From Caulobacter sp. B11 (GTDB taxonomy: Bacteria; Pseudomonadota; Alphaproteobacteria; Caulobacterales; Caulobacteraceae), in NCBI RefSeq assembly GCF_002737765.1, contig NZ_PEGG01000003.1, positions 1-24,920 of the forward strand: a stretch of DNA of 24,920 nt, read 5' to 3'. Positions within the stretch are counted from its first letter, which is position 1. Each line of letters begins with the position of its first letter. Under the pieces are notes generated by a model. It searched no databases. It saw nothing but the letters and a program-made list of their open reading frames with translations, and was not told where the DNA came from. Shown one piece after another: positions 8,072-16,057 of this stretch. Position numbers and translations under genes: made by a program.

Positions 8072-8500
8072 GTGGCGAAGGGACCCAACGCCTTCCGCAC
8101 GATCTCCGAGGCCGCTGACGAGCTGGGCGTGCCGCAGCATGTCCTGCGGTTCTGGGAAACCAAGTTCTCTTTCATTCGCCCGATGAAACGGGCCGGCGGC
8201 CGGCGGTTCTATCGGCCGCAGGACATCGCCGTGCTCAACGGCGTGCGCGCCCTGCTGCACGCCGAGGGCTACACCATCAAGGGCGTGCAGAAGCTCCACC
8301 GCGAACAGGGCCTGACCCATGTGATCGCCGCGGGCCTGGGCTCGAACGGTTCGGGCCGGCTCGACGCGCTGATCGACGACGTCGAGGCGCCGCGCGTCGC
8401 CCACGATCTGACCGATGACGCCCGTGATCGGCTGACCCAGGCGCTCGACGATCTGGCCCGTATCAAGGCCCGGCTGGACGGGCTTCTGCGGGGCGTTTGA
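8072..8500 (+). CDS. MerR-family transcriptional regulator
   Basis: The 142-residue protein begins with a MerR winged helix-turn-helix: FRTISEAADELGVPQHVLR, FWETKFSFIRPMKRAGGRR and FYRPQDIAVLNGVRALLHAE. IKGVQKLHREQG continues the wing and linker, and the remaining part (about 90-142) is a short helical, probably dimerising segment. No cysteine pair typical of metal sensors is present, so the ligand is unknown. The start is GTG at 8072, 12 bases behind ihfA; this ihfA-merR pairing is common in alphaproteobacteria. A tRNA gene with its own promoter follows. Confidence 0.9.
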   Translation: MAKGPNAFRTISEAADELGVPQHVLRFWETKFSFIRPMKRAGGRRFYRPQDIAVLNGVRALLHAEGYTIKGVQKLHREQGLTHVIAAGLGSNGSGRLDALIDDVEAPRVAHDLTDDARDRLTQALDDLARIKARLDGLLRGV

Positions 8501-8529
8501 GCCTTGCGGGAAATCGCTCAGGATTCCGA

Positions 8530-8558
8530 TTGCCCAAGCGGGGGGCGGCGCCTATAAG
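8530..8558 (+). promoter_or_regulatory. Predicted promoter of tRNA-Pro
   Basis: TTGCCC (8530-8535) and TATAAG (8553-8558) are 17 bases apart, an ideal sigma-70 type spacing. The -10 box ends 14 bases before the mature tRNA 5' end. Confidence 0.5.
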
Positions 8559-8572
8559 GGCGCCTCTTCCGT

Positions 8573-8649
<77 letters not shown>

Positions 8650-8678
8650 TTTCCGAAAGGGAATAAACGGAAGAACGG

Positions 8679-8705
8679 AAAGGCCGCCCAGTGGGCGGCC
8701 TTTTT
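8679..8705 (+). terminator. Rho-independent terminator behind tRNA-Pro
   Basis: An 11-bp stem (8679-8689 with 8693-8703) with a three-base loop merges into five T residues (8701-8705). The stem has A residues on its left side, so it may also end the converging minus-strand operon (bidirectional). Confidence 0.85.
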
Positions 8706-8731
8706 CGATTCCGGGCCCGAGGGCCGAGGGT

Positions 8732-8968
8732 TCAGATCGGCTTGTCGGCCTTGCCCATCCACGACATCAGCGGCAGCAGCGGCAGGCCCCAGCCCAGGCC
8801 GGCCAGGGCGAAATAGACCAGCTGCACCGCGCGGTTGTCGGGCAGCAGATCGTAGAGGCTGACGGCGCCCCAGACATAGACCCCCAGGAAGACCATGATG
8901 CCCAGGCCGCCGATCAGCTTGCGCAGGCGAGCGGGAATCAGGCGGGCAGGGGCGACGGGATCAGTCAT
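8732..8968 (-). CDS. DUF2842 family small membrane protein
   Basis: This 78-residue protein matches the alphaproteobacterial DUF2842 family in length and pattern. It has a short N-terminal tail, RLRKLIGGLGIMVFLGVYVW as the first membrane helix, then a YDLLPDNRAVQLVYF linker. The second helix, ALAGLGWGLPLLPLMSWM, ends in a charged tail. Function is unknown. Its ATG overlaps the stop of the upstream GlsB-like gene in an ATGA arrangement, so translation is probably coupled and the two form a small operon. Confidence 0.82.
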   Translation of the reverse strand: MTDPVAPARLIPARLRKLIGGLGIMVFLGVYVWGAVSLYDLLPDNRAVQLVYFALAGLGWGLPLLPLMSWMGKADKPI

Positions 8969-9215
8969 GCGGGTCTCCGAAACAGGCCGAGCACGGCCAG
9001 GAAAAAGGTCGCGCCGAGGCTCGACACCAGAAGACTGCCGAAAAAGCCGTCGAACGGGATCTGCAGCCTCTGGGCGACAAACGCGCCGATGAAGGCGCCG
9101 ACCACCCGATCAGCAACCGGGTGAACAGCCCGTGCCGTCGCGCGAGCACCAGGTCGGCCACCCAGCCGGCCAGGATTCCGACCACCACGGCCATGAAGAC
9201 GCCGACGCCGCTCAT
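8965..9215 (-). CDS. GlsB/YeaQ/YmgE-like small membrane protein, frameshifted at about 9105-9107
   Basis: Members of this family are three-helix, glycine-rich membrane proteins with transglycosylase-associated annotation and uncertain stress roles. The first frame gives [20 protein letters not shown], then [17 protein letters not shown]. After the G run (CCC on the plus strand at 9105-9107) the family sequence continues in another frame as [18 protein letters not shown], then [20 protein letters not shown], to a TGA at 8965-8967. Adding one G to the run gives an 83-residue protein, the normal family length. The ATG at 9215 has GGAG upstream. The stop overlaps the start of the DUF2842 gene. 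A missing base in the sequence is the likely cause of the break. Confidence 0.75.
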
Positions 9216-9361
9216 GCTGTCTCCGGATCTCCGCCAACTCGGTCCATGGCCACCATGCCATGCTCAGCGCGCAGCGTCATCGGAGATGGACGCCAAGGCT
9301 GCACAGGCGTAGGGGTTCGTCGCCCCATTTAGGCCTCTCAGCAGTCGTTTCTTACGGTGCC

Positions 9362-10392
9362 ATGACGTCTTTCCTGCGTTCCGATCGTTCCCGCCCCGTG
9401 GCCATCTGGCTGTTCATCGTGGCCGCCCTGGTTCTGGCCATGGTGGTGGTCGGCGGCGCGACCCGCCTGACCGATTCCGGCCTGTCGATCACCCAGTGGA
9501 AGCCGATCAGCGGGGCCCTGCCGCCAATGTCGGACGCCGCCTGGCGCGACGAATTCGCGCTCTACCAGCAGATCCCGCAGTACCGGCTGGTCAATCCCGA
9601 CATGACCCTCCAGGCCTTCAAGGGCATCTACTGGTGGGAGTGGGGCCATCGCCTGCTGGGCCGACTGGTCGGCGTCGCCTTCGCCCTGCCGTTCGCCTTC
9701 TTCCTGGTCCGCCGCATGATTCCGCGCCGTCTCATCTGGCGCTGCACGGCTCTTCTGGGCCTGGGCGGTCTGCAGGGCTGGTGGGGTGGTGGATGGTCTC
9801 CAGCGGCCTGGCCGAGCGGGTTTCGGTCGCGCCCGAGCGCCTGATGACCCATCTGGGCCTGGCCCTGGCCCTGCTGGTGGCCCTGGTCTGGACCGCCCTG
9901 GACGCCTGGGCCGGTTCGCCGCGCGTCGAAGAGCGCACGCCCTGGCGCGGCTGGGCCCTGGCCTTCCTGGGCGCGGTGTTCTTCCAGAGCCTGCTGGGCG
10001 CCCTGGTGGCCGGCAATGACGCGGGCCTGGTCTATACCGACTGGCCCCTGATGAACGGATCTCTCGTTCCGGCCGAATATGCCGGCCGGAACTTGTGGGG
10101 CACGATCGCCCACAGCCAGGGCGCGGTGCAGCTACACCATCGGCTGGCCGCCTATGCGGTGTTCATCGCCGCGATCGTCATCTCGGTCATGGCGGCGCGG
10201 TCTCGGCGCATGCCGGCCCAGGCGAGGGTTCTAGCCTTTGTCCTGACGGGCGTCGTCACCCTGCAGGCGGCCATGGGCGTCTGGACCCTGATGGCGGGCG
10301 TGCCGGTGACCCTGGGCGTCCTGCACCAGGCCGGCGCCGCGGTCTTGTTGGCGGTGGTCACCGCCTTTGCCTGGCGCGTGCGGCGGCCCTAG
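9362..10392 (+). CDS. ctaA: Heme A synthase CtaA, frameshifted at about 9775-9777
   Basis: CtaA oxidises the C8 methyl group of heme O to make heme A for aa3-type cytochrome oxidase; it is an integral inner-membrane protein. The N-terminal part carries [20 protein letters not shown] and the heme-ligand region [12 protein letters not shown] (H96). At the G run 9775-9777 the frame breaks, just at the conserved LQG-VGWWMV motif. The next frame continues with [20 protein letters not shown], then [33 protein letters not shown] and [13 protein letters not shown], which hold the second-half heme ligands. One extra G restores a 343-residue protein of normal length. Both halves keep their histidines, so an artefact is more likely than real loss. 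The ATG at 9362 fits the short cytoplasmic N-terminus of the family. Confidence 0.9.
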
Positions 10393-10419
10393 GGGTCGAA
10401 CGGGTGAGGGCGGCGAAGC

Positions 10420-10433
10420 GGTATTATAATACC
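10420..10433. promoter_or_regulatory. Perfect 14-bp AT-rich palindrome between ctaA and rplM
   Basis: GGTATTATAATACC is a perfect palindrome in otherwise GC-rich DNA, 28 bases behind ctaA and about 150 bases before rplM. A second inverted repeat GCAAACC/GGTTTGC (10441-10447 with 10461-10467) follows. Either could be an operator or a weak terminator for ctaA. Confidence 0.35.
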
Positions 10434-10489
10434 ACATTCCGCAAACCCTTGTCCGGTAACGGTTTGCGAGATTTTCCGCGCGCGCATTG

Positions 10490-10518
10490 TTGACAGGCGC
10501 GGATCGCTCCTGTACCTG
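10490..10518 (+). promoter_or_regulatory. Predicted promoter of the rplM-rpsI operon
   Basis: A perfect TTGACA -35 box (10490-10495) is followed after 17 bases by a weak -10 box TACCTG (10513-10518), itself preceded by TG. It lies 65 bases before the rplM start. A strong -35 fits a ribosomal protein operon; the -10 is poor. Confidence 0.5.
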
Positions 10519-10583
10519 CCGCCCCTCACGCAGACGGATCCTCTTCCTGGGCTCCCGACGCACAAGGAATACGGATCAATCCC

Positions 10584-11057
10584 ATGCAAAAGACCACGGC
10601 TTCCCTGAAGCCCGCCGAGGTCGAGAAGAAGTGGATCGTGGTCGACGCCCAGAACGCCGTTGTCGGTCGTCTGGCGACGTTCATCGCGATGCGCCTTCGC
10701 GGCAAGCACCGGCCCGACTACACCCCGAACGTCGACTGCGGCGACTTCGTCGTCGTGATCAACGCCGACAAGGTGAAGTTCACCGGCAAGAAGATGGACG
10801 ACAAGATCTACTATCGCCACACCGGTCACCCGGGCGGCGTTAAGTCGACCAACCCGCGCAAGCTGCTGGAAGGCCGCTTCCCGGAACGCGTCCTCGAAAA
10901 GGCCGTCGAGCGCATGCTGCCCAAGGAAAGCCCCTTGGCCCGCAAGCAAATGACGCACCTGCTCATCTACAACAACGGTGAGCACCCGCACCAAGCGCAG
11001 AGCCCGGAAGCGATCGACTTCGCTTCGCGCAACGCCAAAAACACCCGGAGCGCCTAA
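10584..11057 (+). CDS. rplM: 50S ribosomal protein L13
   Basis: L13 is an early-assembly protein of the large subunit. The 157-residue product shows the family blocks [20 protein letters not shown], then [20 protein letters not shown] and [20 protein letters not shown]. It continues with [17 protein letters not shown] and [16 protein letters not shown]. The C-terminal 25 residues ([20 protein letters not shown]) extend past the E. coli form, as is usual in alphaproteobacteria. It is followed three bases later by rpsI, its normal operon partner. Confidence 0.98.
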   Translation: MQKTTASLKPAEVEKKWIVVDAQNAVVGRLATFIAMRLRGKHRPDYTPNVDCGDFVVVINADKVKFTGKKMDDKIYYRHTGHPGGVKSTNPRKLLEGRFPERVLEKAVERMLPKESPLARKQMTHLLIYNNGEHPHQAQSPEAIDFASRNAKNTRSA

Positions 11058-11060
11058 GTC

Positions 11061-11534
11061 ATGTCCGAAGCTCAAGGCTTTGACGCGCTGGCCAGCCTGT
11101 CCAGCAACCCCGAAGCGGCCGCTCCGGCCGTCCAGAAGATCGACGCCCAAGGCCGCGCCTATGCGACCGGCAAGCGCAAGAACGCGATCGCTCGCGTTTG
11201 GATCAAGCCCGGCAAGGGCACAATCACCATCAACGGCCGCGACCAGGAAGTTTACTTCGCCCGTCCGGTTCTGCGCATGATGATCGCCCAGCCCCTGCAG
11301 GTCACCGACCGCCTGGGCCAGTTCGACGTCGTCGTCACCGTTGAAGGCTCGGGCCTCTCGGGCCAGGCCGGCGCCGTGCGCCACGGCCTGTCCAAGGCTC
11401 TGACCTATTATGAGCCCTCGCTGCGTCCCGTCCTGAAGCCGCACGGCTTCCTGACGCGCGACAGCCGCGTGGTCGAGCGTAAGAAGTACGGCAAGGCCAA
11501 GGCCCGTCGTAGCTTCCAGTTCTCGAAGCGCTAA
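11061..11534 (+). CDS. rpsI: 30S ribosomal protein S9
   Basis: S9 is a small-subunit protein whose C-terminal tail contacts P-site tRNA. The 157-residue product has a 30-residue N-terminal extension before the core [20 protein letters not shown]. It then shows DREV-like [37 protein letters not shown] and the C-terminal [20 protein letters not shown], which ends in the KR tail typical of S9. It lies three bases after rplM and just before a strong terminator. Confidence 0.98.
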   Translation: MSEAQGFDALASLSSNPEAAAPAVQKIDAQGRAYATGKRKNAIARVWIKPGKGTITINGRDQEVYFARPVLRMMIAQPLQVTDRLGQFDVVVTVEGSGLSGQAGAVRHGLSKALTYYEPSLRPVLKPHGFLTRDSRVVERKKYGKAKARRSFQFSKR

Positions 11535-11561
11535 GCTTTCGTCGAACACGACCAAGACAAG

Positions 11562-11592
11562 AGCGGTCGCCGGCAACGGCGGCCGCTTTTTT
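11562..11592 (+). terminator. Rho-independent terminator of rplM-rpsI
   Basis: An 11-bp stem with one G-U pair (11562-11572 with 11577-11587), a GCAA tetraloop and six T residues (11587-11592). It separates the ribosomal operon from the ATP-grasp genes behind it. Confidence 0.92.
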
Positions 11593-11655
11593 CTTGCCCG
11601 TCGGGCGCGCGGGCTGCGACGCTAGGCTCAGATTTTGAAATCCGAGGTGTGCTTG

Positions 11656-12708
11656 GTGACCGATGGCGGACAGTCCAACGATCAAACCACGATCGGCGGC
11701 GGCCCACAGACTGATGTTGAGGCGCTGAGACTCGAGGGCAAGGCTCATCTTCAGGCCGGCGCCTATTATCAGGCCCAGATCGCGTTCGAAGCGGCCTTGG
11801 CGATCGAGCCCGGATCGGATGACCTTCTAAAGCTCCGGGAGCAGGCGATCTTCAGCGCCGGGCTGAGCGACGCCCACGAGAAGAAGCTGGGCCGGCGCCC
11901 CAATCTGGTGAACCCCAGCACCTACAATGAGCGGATCCTGCACAGGATCATTCACGACCGCAGCCCGATCCTGAAGACCCTCTGCGACAAGGTCGCGGTC
12001 CGGGACTTCATCAAGGCGAAGGTCGGAGACGGCTATAATGTCCCGATAGCCGGTGTCTGGGCGCGCGCCGAGGACATCGATTGGGCCGTCTTGCCGGACA
12101 GCTTCGTCATCAAGCCCAGCCATGCCTCGGGCCAGTATGTGATGGTGCGCGACAAGTCGACCTGTGATCGCGCGGCCATCCTTCAGGAGGCTGAAAGCTG
12201 GTTGCGGCGTGACTTCGGCCGGCGAGTGTATGAATGGGGCTATATCGGCCTTCCTCGGCGACTCATTGTTGAGCCCATTCTGCAGCCGCCGGACGGGGAG
12301 CCCTTGATTGAGGTTCACGTGCATGTTTTCGGCGGTCGGGTGGGGATCATCCGGCCCTGGACCGGCGCCAAGAAGACCCCGGAGCGCCGGGGTGTTTGGT
12401 GCACACGCGACCTGCGGCCCTTGGAGATCGAGGCCGACGATGCGCGGACTGAGCAGGTGGCTATCGAGCTATCGATCCGCGACACGCTTGTCGCCGTCGC
12501 CGAAAAGGTCGCAGCTTCGTTTTCGCACCTACGCGTTGATTTCTATCTCACCCGAGACGGTCTCAAGATCGGCGAACTCACCCCCTATGTTGGGGGCGGG
12601 CGAGCCCTGCTGAAGCCGCCAGAGCGGGACGCGCAACTCGGCCGGCTGTGGTCCGGTGATTTCGAATTGCTCGACATCCCCCGTTACGCCGACAAGGCCG
12701 TGCGATAG
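11656..12708 (+). CDS. TupA-type ATP-grasp amidoligase-like protein 1, with N-terminal TPR-like segment
   Basis: The protein has about 350 residues. A TPR-like helical pair (EALRLEGKAHLQAGAYYQAQ, IAFEAALAIEPGSDDLLKLR) precedes an ATP-grasp domain of the TupA-like type (Pfam ATPgrasp_TupA). Visible family elements are CDKVAVRDFIKAKVGDGYNV, LPDSFVIKPSHASGQ (nucleotide-binding lysine and flexible loop), GLPRRLIVEPIL, EVHVHVFGGRVG and the Mg-binding pair in RVDFYLTRDGLKIGELTPY. TupA relatives act in making peptide-like cell-surface polymers; the substrate here is unknown. The start is uncertain. GTG 11656 has GAGG eight bases upstream; TTG 11635 would add seven residues. No signal peptide is seen, so it should be cytoplasmic. 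The next paralogue starts nine bases after the stop. Confidence 0.85.
   Translation: MTDGGQSNDQTTIGGGPQTDVEALRLEGKAHLQAGAYYQAQIAFEAALAIEPGSDDLLKLREQAIFSAGLSDAHEKKLGRRPNLVNPSTYNERILHRIIHDRSPILKTLCDKVAVRDFIKAKVGDGYNVPIAGVWARAEDIDWAVLPDSFVIKPSHASGQYVMVRDKSTCDRAAILQEAESWLRRDFGRRVYEWGYIGLPRRLIVEPILQPPDGEPLIEVHVHVFGGRVGIIRPWTGAKKTPERRGVWCTRDLRPLEIEADDARTEQVAIELSIRDTLVAVAEKVAASFSHLRVDFYLTRDGLKIGELTPYVGGGRALLKPPERDAQLGRLWSGDFELLDIPRYADKAVR
11917..11978 (+). repeat. 62-bp exact repeat, copy 1 (in ATP-grasp gene 1)
   Basis: These 62 bases are identical, including silent codon positions, to 12982-13043 in the next gene. They encode the stretch STYNERILHRIIHDRSPILK. The flanking homologous sequence differs at many silent sites. 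Confidence 0.95.
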
Positions 12709-12717
12709 GGCTGGGGG

Positions 12718-13758
12718 ATGGCGACCAACACTGAACCCTCCAAAGGTCCCCCTGCTGCTGATGATCCCCATCAGGGCGCCGTGGCGGCTCTGCTGCTTGA
12801 GGCCCGGCGCCATCTATGGTCCGGCGCCATTGTTCGGGCCCAGGCGTCGCTCGACGCGGCCTCGGCGATCCAGCCCGATGCGCCTGGCCTCGCGGGTCTT
12901 CGGGAAAAGGCGATCATCATGCCGCGCCTCAGCGCCGCCCACGCCCGGAAGCTGGGCGCGCCGCCCAACCTCGCCAGGCCGAGCACCTACAATGAGCGGA
13001 TCCTGCACAGGATCATTCACGACCGCAGCCCGATCCTGAAGACGCTGTGCGACAAGATCGCGGTTCGGGACTTCATCCGGGAACGGGTCGGTGAGGCCCA
13101 TAATGTTCCGCTGATCGGCGTCTGGAGCCGGGCCGAGGACATCGACTGGGCGACCTTGCCCGACAGCTTCGTGATCAAGTCCAGCCACGCGTCGGGGCAG
13201 CACAGGGTGGTGCTCGACAAGGCGGCCTGTGATCGCGACGCGATTCTCCGGCAAGCCAGGGGTTGGCTCGAGATCGACTTTGGACAGAGCGTGCTGGAAT
13301 GGGGATATGTCGGACTGCCGCGACACATCCTTGTCGAACCGATCTTACAGCCGCCCGAGGGGGAGCCCCTGGTTGAGGTGCACGTGCATGTCTTCGGCGG
13401 CCGCGTCGGGCTCATTCGCCCCTGGACGGGCGCGAAGAAGACTCCGGAGCGCCGGGGCGTGTGGTGCACGCGTGAGCTCAGGCCGCTGATGATCGAGACG
13501 CAAGATACCCGGCTGGACGTCCTTCCCATTGATCGCCTGACCCAGGACTGTCTGATCTCCGTCGCCGAGAAGGTCGCGGCGGAGGTCTCGCACCTGCGCG
13601 TTGATTTCTACCTGACCCGCCGGGGCCTGCTGATCGGAGAACTCACCCCCTATGCCGGGGCCGGCAGAACCCTGTTCCTTCCGCGTGAACGCGATGCGCA
13701 ACTGGGCCGCCTGTGGGATGGTGATTTTGAGTTGCTCGACATACCGAGCGCGCCATGA
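12718..13758 (+). CDS. TupA-type ATP-grasp amidoligase-like protein 2, close paralogue of protein 1
   Basis: This 346-residue product aligns with protein 1 along nearly its whole length. The N-terminus has a TPR-like helical pair (residues 21-65), now more diverged. The ATP-grasp core includes CDKIAVRDFIRERVGE (111-126), FVIKSSHASGQ with K154, GLPRHILVEPIL with E208, and EVHVHVFGGRVGLIRPWTG (220-238). KKTPERRGVWCTRELRP and RVDFYLTRRGLLIGELTPY follow, with D296 and E309 as likely metal ligands. All motif residues expected for ATP binding are present, so it looks active rather than degenerate. ATG 12718 has AGGG seven bases upstream. It sits nine bases behind gene 1 and 13 bases before gene 3, so the three form a compact operon. 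The function is inferred from the family only. Confidence 0.86.
   Translation: MATNTEPSKGPPAADDPHQGAVAALLLEARRHLWSGAIVRAQASLDAASAIQPDAPGLAGLREKAIIMPRLSAAHARKLGAPPNLARPSTYNERILHRIIHDRSPILKTLCDKIAVRDFIRERVGEAHNVPLIGVWSRAEDIDWATLPDSFVIKSSHASGQHRVVLDKAACDRDAILRQARGWLEIDFGQSVLEWGYVGLPRHILVEPILQPPEGEPLVEVHVHVFGGRVGLIRPWTGAKKTPERRGVWCTRELRPLMIETQDTRLDVLPIDRLTQDCLISVAEKVAAEVSHLRVDFYLTRRGLLIGELTPYAGAGRTLFLPRERDAQLGRLWDGDFELLDIPSAP
12982..13043 (+). repeat. 62-bp exact repeat, copy 2 (in ATP-grasp gene 2)
   Basis: This block is identical to 11917-11978. It lies at the matching position of the paralogous gene, 1,065 bases downstream. Confidence 0.95.
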
Positions 13759-13760
13759 GT

Positions 13761-13765
13761 GGGGA
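13761..13765 (+). promoter_or_regulatory. Ribosome binding site deciding a TTG start
   Basis: GGGGA lies six bases before the in-frame TTG at 13772. The ATG at 13755 is in another frame and stops after six codons, so TTG is the likely start of ATP-grasp gene 3. Confidence 0.6.
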
Positions 13766-13771
13766 AAGCCC

Positions 13772-14992
13772 TTGAACCAAGTAGCGGAGGCCGAGCGATC
13801 GCCGGTCGAGGTCGCGGAGGAACGCTATCGCGCCGCTCTGGCGCTGTTCGAGGCCGGCGACGGGGCCGGGGCTCAGGCCGCCTGCATGGATATGCTTCGG
13901 CGCGAGCCCAACGCGTTCGCGCCCACGCGGCTGCTCGGCGCCATCGCCCTGCGGGCGGGACAGCGCGATCAGGCGCTTGTCTGGATTCGACAGGCCCGTG
14001 CATTGGCGTTCGACGCGCCGCGCAAGGCGCTCATAGGGACGGCCTTCTTTTGGGCCGCGGCCTTTGATGAGGCCGTCGAGGTCCTCGCCGAGGCCCGGGC
14101 CCTGAACCCCGGCGAGCGCCGCATCCTGAGCACCTGGCTGGGGGCGACGTCGGGAAAGCACCTCAGTCACTATTATGAAGCGAAGTTGGAGCGGAAGCCG
14201 GAGATATTCCGTCCACGGACCTTCAATGACCATATGCTGCGCTGGATCATCTATGGCCGGGATCCCAATCTGAAGATCATCTGCGACAAGTTCGCCCTGC
14301 GTGGCTTTCTGCGAGACCGGGTGGGCCCCGATCTGGTCGTGCCGCTGCTGCACCACTGGGATCGGGCGGAGGATGTCGACTGGGCGTCGCTGCCGGACTC
14401 CTTCGTGATCAAGGCCAGCCACGGGTCGGGTCAGTGCCTGGTCATCGAGGACAAGGCCGCGCACGACCCTGCCGAGGTGCTGGCCCAGGTCAAGGGGTGG
14501 CTGGCGCGCGACTTCTTCGAATTCTCCAAGGAATGGGCCTATCTCAATCTGCCCCGGCGCGTGCTGATCGAGCCGCTTCTGCGGCCACAGGTCGGCGACG
14601 CCTTGGTCGAGGTGCAGGTCTATACCTTCGGCGGCAAGGCCAAGATGATCATGACCGCGACGGGCCAGAAGGGCGATGAGGGCCGCGTGGGCGGCTGGTA
14701 CAGGCTCGATGGGCGGCGGCTGGACCTGGCGACGGGGAAACTGAGGTCGACGGATCTGCCGATCGGCGACGCGGTCCGGGCCCAACTTGTCGAGATCGCC
14801 GAGCGCGCCTGCCAGGGGTTCAGGGCCCTGCGGGTTGATTTCTACGTGACCGACCAAGGCCCGAAGATCGGCGAATTGACGCCCTATACCGGCGGCGGGC
14901 GCAACACCTTCCTGCCGGCCGAGCGCGACGAACAGCTCGGTCGTCTCTGGACCGAGGACTATGACCTGGACGACATTCCCGATCATGCCTGA
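13772..14992 (+). CDS. TPR-containing TupA-type ATP-grasp amidoligase-like protein 3 (diverged paralogue)
   Basis: From TTG 13772 the protein has 406 residues. The N-terminal region is longer than in proteins 1 and 2 and holds about three TPR-like repeats: EERYRAALALFEAGDGAGAQ (17-36), LLGAIALRAGQRDQALVWIR (54-73) and AFFWAAAFDEAVEVLAEARA (91-110). The ATP-grasp core has CDKFALRGFLRDRVG (171-185), LPDSFVIKASHGSGQ (K214), LPRRVLIEPLL, EVQVYTFGGKAKMI and RVDFYVTDQGPKIGELTPY. The KKTPERRG block shared by proteins 1 and 2 is replaced by QKGDEGRVGGWYRLDGRR, so substrate contacts may differ. An in-frame extension back to 13652 is rejected because it overlaps gene 2. No signal peptide or membrane helix is seen. 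The next gene is argC, 117 bases on. Confidence 0.85.
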   Translation: MNQVAEAERSPVEVAEERYRAALALFEAGDGAGAQAACMDMLRREPNAFAPTRLLGAIALRAGQRDQALVWIRQARALAFDAPRKALIGTAFFWAAAFDEAVEVLAEARALNPGERRILSTWLGATSGKHLSHYYEAKLERKPEIFRPRTFNDHMLRWIIYGRDPNLKIICDKFALRGFLRDRVGPDLVVPLLHHWDRAEDVDWASLPDSFVIKASHGSGQCLVIEDKAAHDPAEVLAQVKGWLARDFFEFSKEWAYLNLPRRVLIEPLLRPQVGDALVEVQVYTFGGKAKMIMTATGQKGDEGRVGGWYRLDGRRLDLATGKLRSTDLPIGDAVRAQLVEIAERACQGFRALRVDFYVTDQGPKIGELTPYTGGGRNTFLPAERDEQLGRLWTEDYDLDDIPDHA

Positions 14993-15099
14993 CTCGATCA
15001 GGGGCTTTGACCGTTTTGACCTAAGGGCCCGGGATGTTAAGCGCGTGGCCTGGGCGCGCGGATTGATCAAGGCGGGCCGCATGTTCTGGTGTCTGGGCA

Positions 15100-15104
15100 G
15101 GAGG
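15100..15104 (+). promoter_or_regulatory. Ribosome binding site deciding the argC start
   Basis: GGAGG lies five bases before ATG 15110. It rules out the longer reading from GTG 15089. Confidence 0.8.
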
Positions 15105-15109
15105 TCTTC

Positions 15110-16057
15110 ATGACCCCGAAGGTTTTCATCGACGGCGAGGCGGGCACCACGGGCCTGCAGATCCGTGAGCGGCTCCTGCCGCGCAACGACCTGCAACTGG
15201 TGTCGATCGATCCCGACCGGCGCAAGGATCCGGCCGCGCGCGCCGCCATGCTCAATGACGCCGACGCGGTGATTCTGTGCCTGCCGGACGAGGCCGCGGT
15301 CGAGGCCGTGGCCCTGATCACCAATCCGGCGGTCAAGGTGATCGACGCCTCGACGGCGCACCGCACCACGCCCGGCTGGACCTATGGCTTTCCGGAAATG
15401 GACGAGACCCAGCGCGGCCGCGTGGCCGCGTCCAGTCGGGTCTCGAATCCGGGCTGCTACGCCACCGGCGCCATCGCCCTGACCCGGCCGCTCGTCACCG
15501 CCGACATCATGCCGCCTGACCTGCCGCTCTCATTCAACGCGGTGTCGGGCTACAGCGGCGGCGGCAAGGCCATGATCGCCGAGTTCGAGGACGAGAGCGC
15601 GCCGAACTTCACCCGGGTTCCTTATCGGATCTACGCCCTGGGTCTTGGCCACAAGCATCTGCCCGAGATCCAGGCCCACGGCGGCTTGCTGACCCGGCCG
15701 ATCTTCACGCCCGCCGTCGGCCGCTACTACCAGGGCATGCTGGTGGAGCTGCCGCTGCATCTGGGCATGCTGAACGGCAATGTCTCCATGGCCGAGATCC
15801 ACGACGCCCTGACCCGGCACTATGCGGGTGAAAAGTTCGTCGACGTGGCGTCCCTGGACGAGTCCAAGGCGATCGGCACCCTGGATCCGGAGGGTTTGAA
15901 CAACACCAATCGCCTCAAGATCTTCGTGTTCGGCTCCGAGACCAGCGGTCAGGTGAGGCTGGTGGCCCTGCTCGATAATCTGGGCAAGGGCGCCTCCGGG
16001 GCCGCCGTGCAAAACCTCAACCTGATGCTGGGCTTGAAGGAAGGCGCTGGTCTTTGA
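15110..16057 (+). CDS. argC: N-acetyl-gamma-glutamyl-phosphate reductase (type 2)
   Basis: ArgC reduces N-acetylglutamyl phosphate to the semialdehyde with NADPH, the third step of arginine synthesis, in the cytoplasm. The 315-residue length is that of the short type 2 form. The cofactor-binding start is [18 protein letters not shown]. The active-site cysteine is C116 in [13 protein letters not shown]. Other family blocks are [38 protein letters not shown], and [11 protein letters not shown] with the catalytic histidine region. The stop overlaps the TTG start of the acetyltransferase gene by four bases, so the two are co-translated. No other arginine gene lies in the window. Confidence 0.95.
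   Translation: MTPKVFIDGEAGTTGLQIRERLLPRNDLQLVSIDPDRRKDPAARAAMLNDADAVILCLPDEAAVEAVALITNPAVKVIDASTAHRTTPGWTYGFPEMDETQRGRVAASSRVSNPGCYATGAIALTRPLVTADIMPPDLPLSFNAVSGYSGGGKAMIAEFEDESAPNFTRVPYRIYALGLGHKHLPEIQAHGGLLTRPIFTPAVGRYYQGMLVELPLHLGMLNGNVSMAEIHDALTRHYAGEKFVDVASLDESKAIGTLDPEGLNNTNRLKIFVFGSETSGQVRLVALLDNLGKGASGAAVQNLNLMLGLKEGAGL

Noticed and set aside
13643..15361. 572-residue minus-strand frame
   Set aside because: It is antisense to ATP-grasp gene 3 and the start of argC; its composition is that of a shadow frame.
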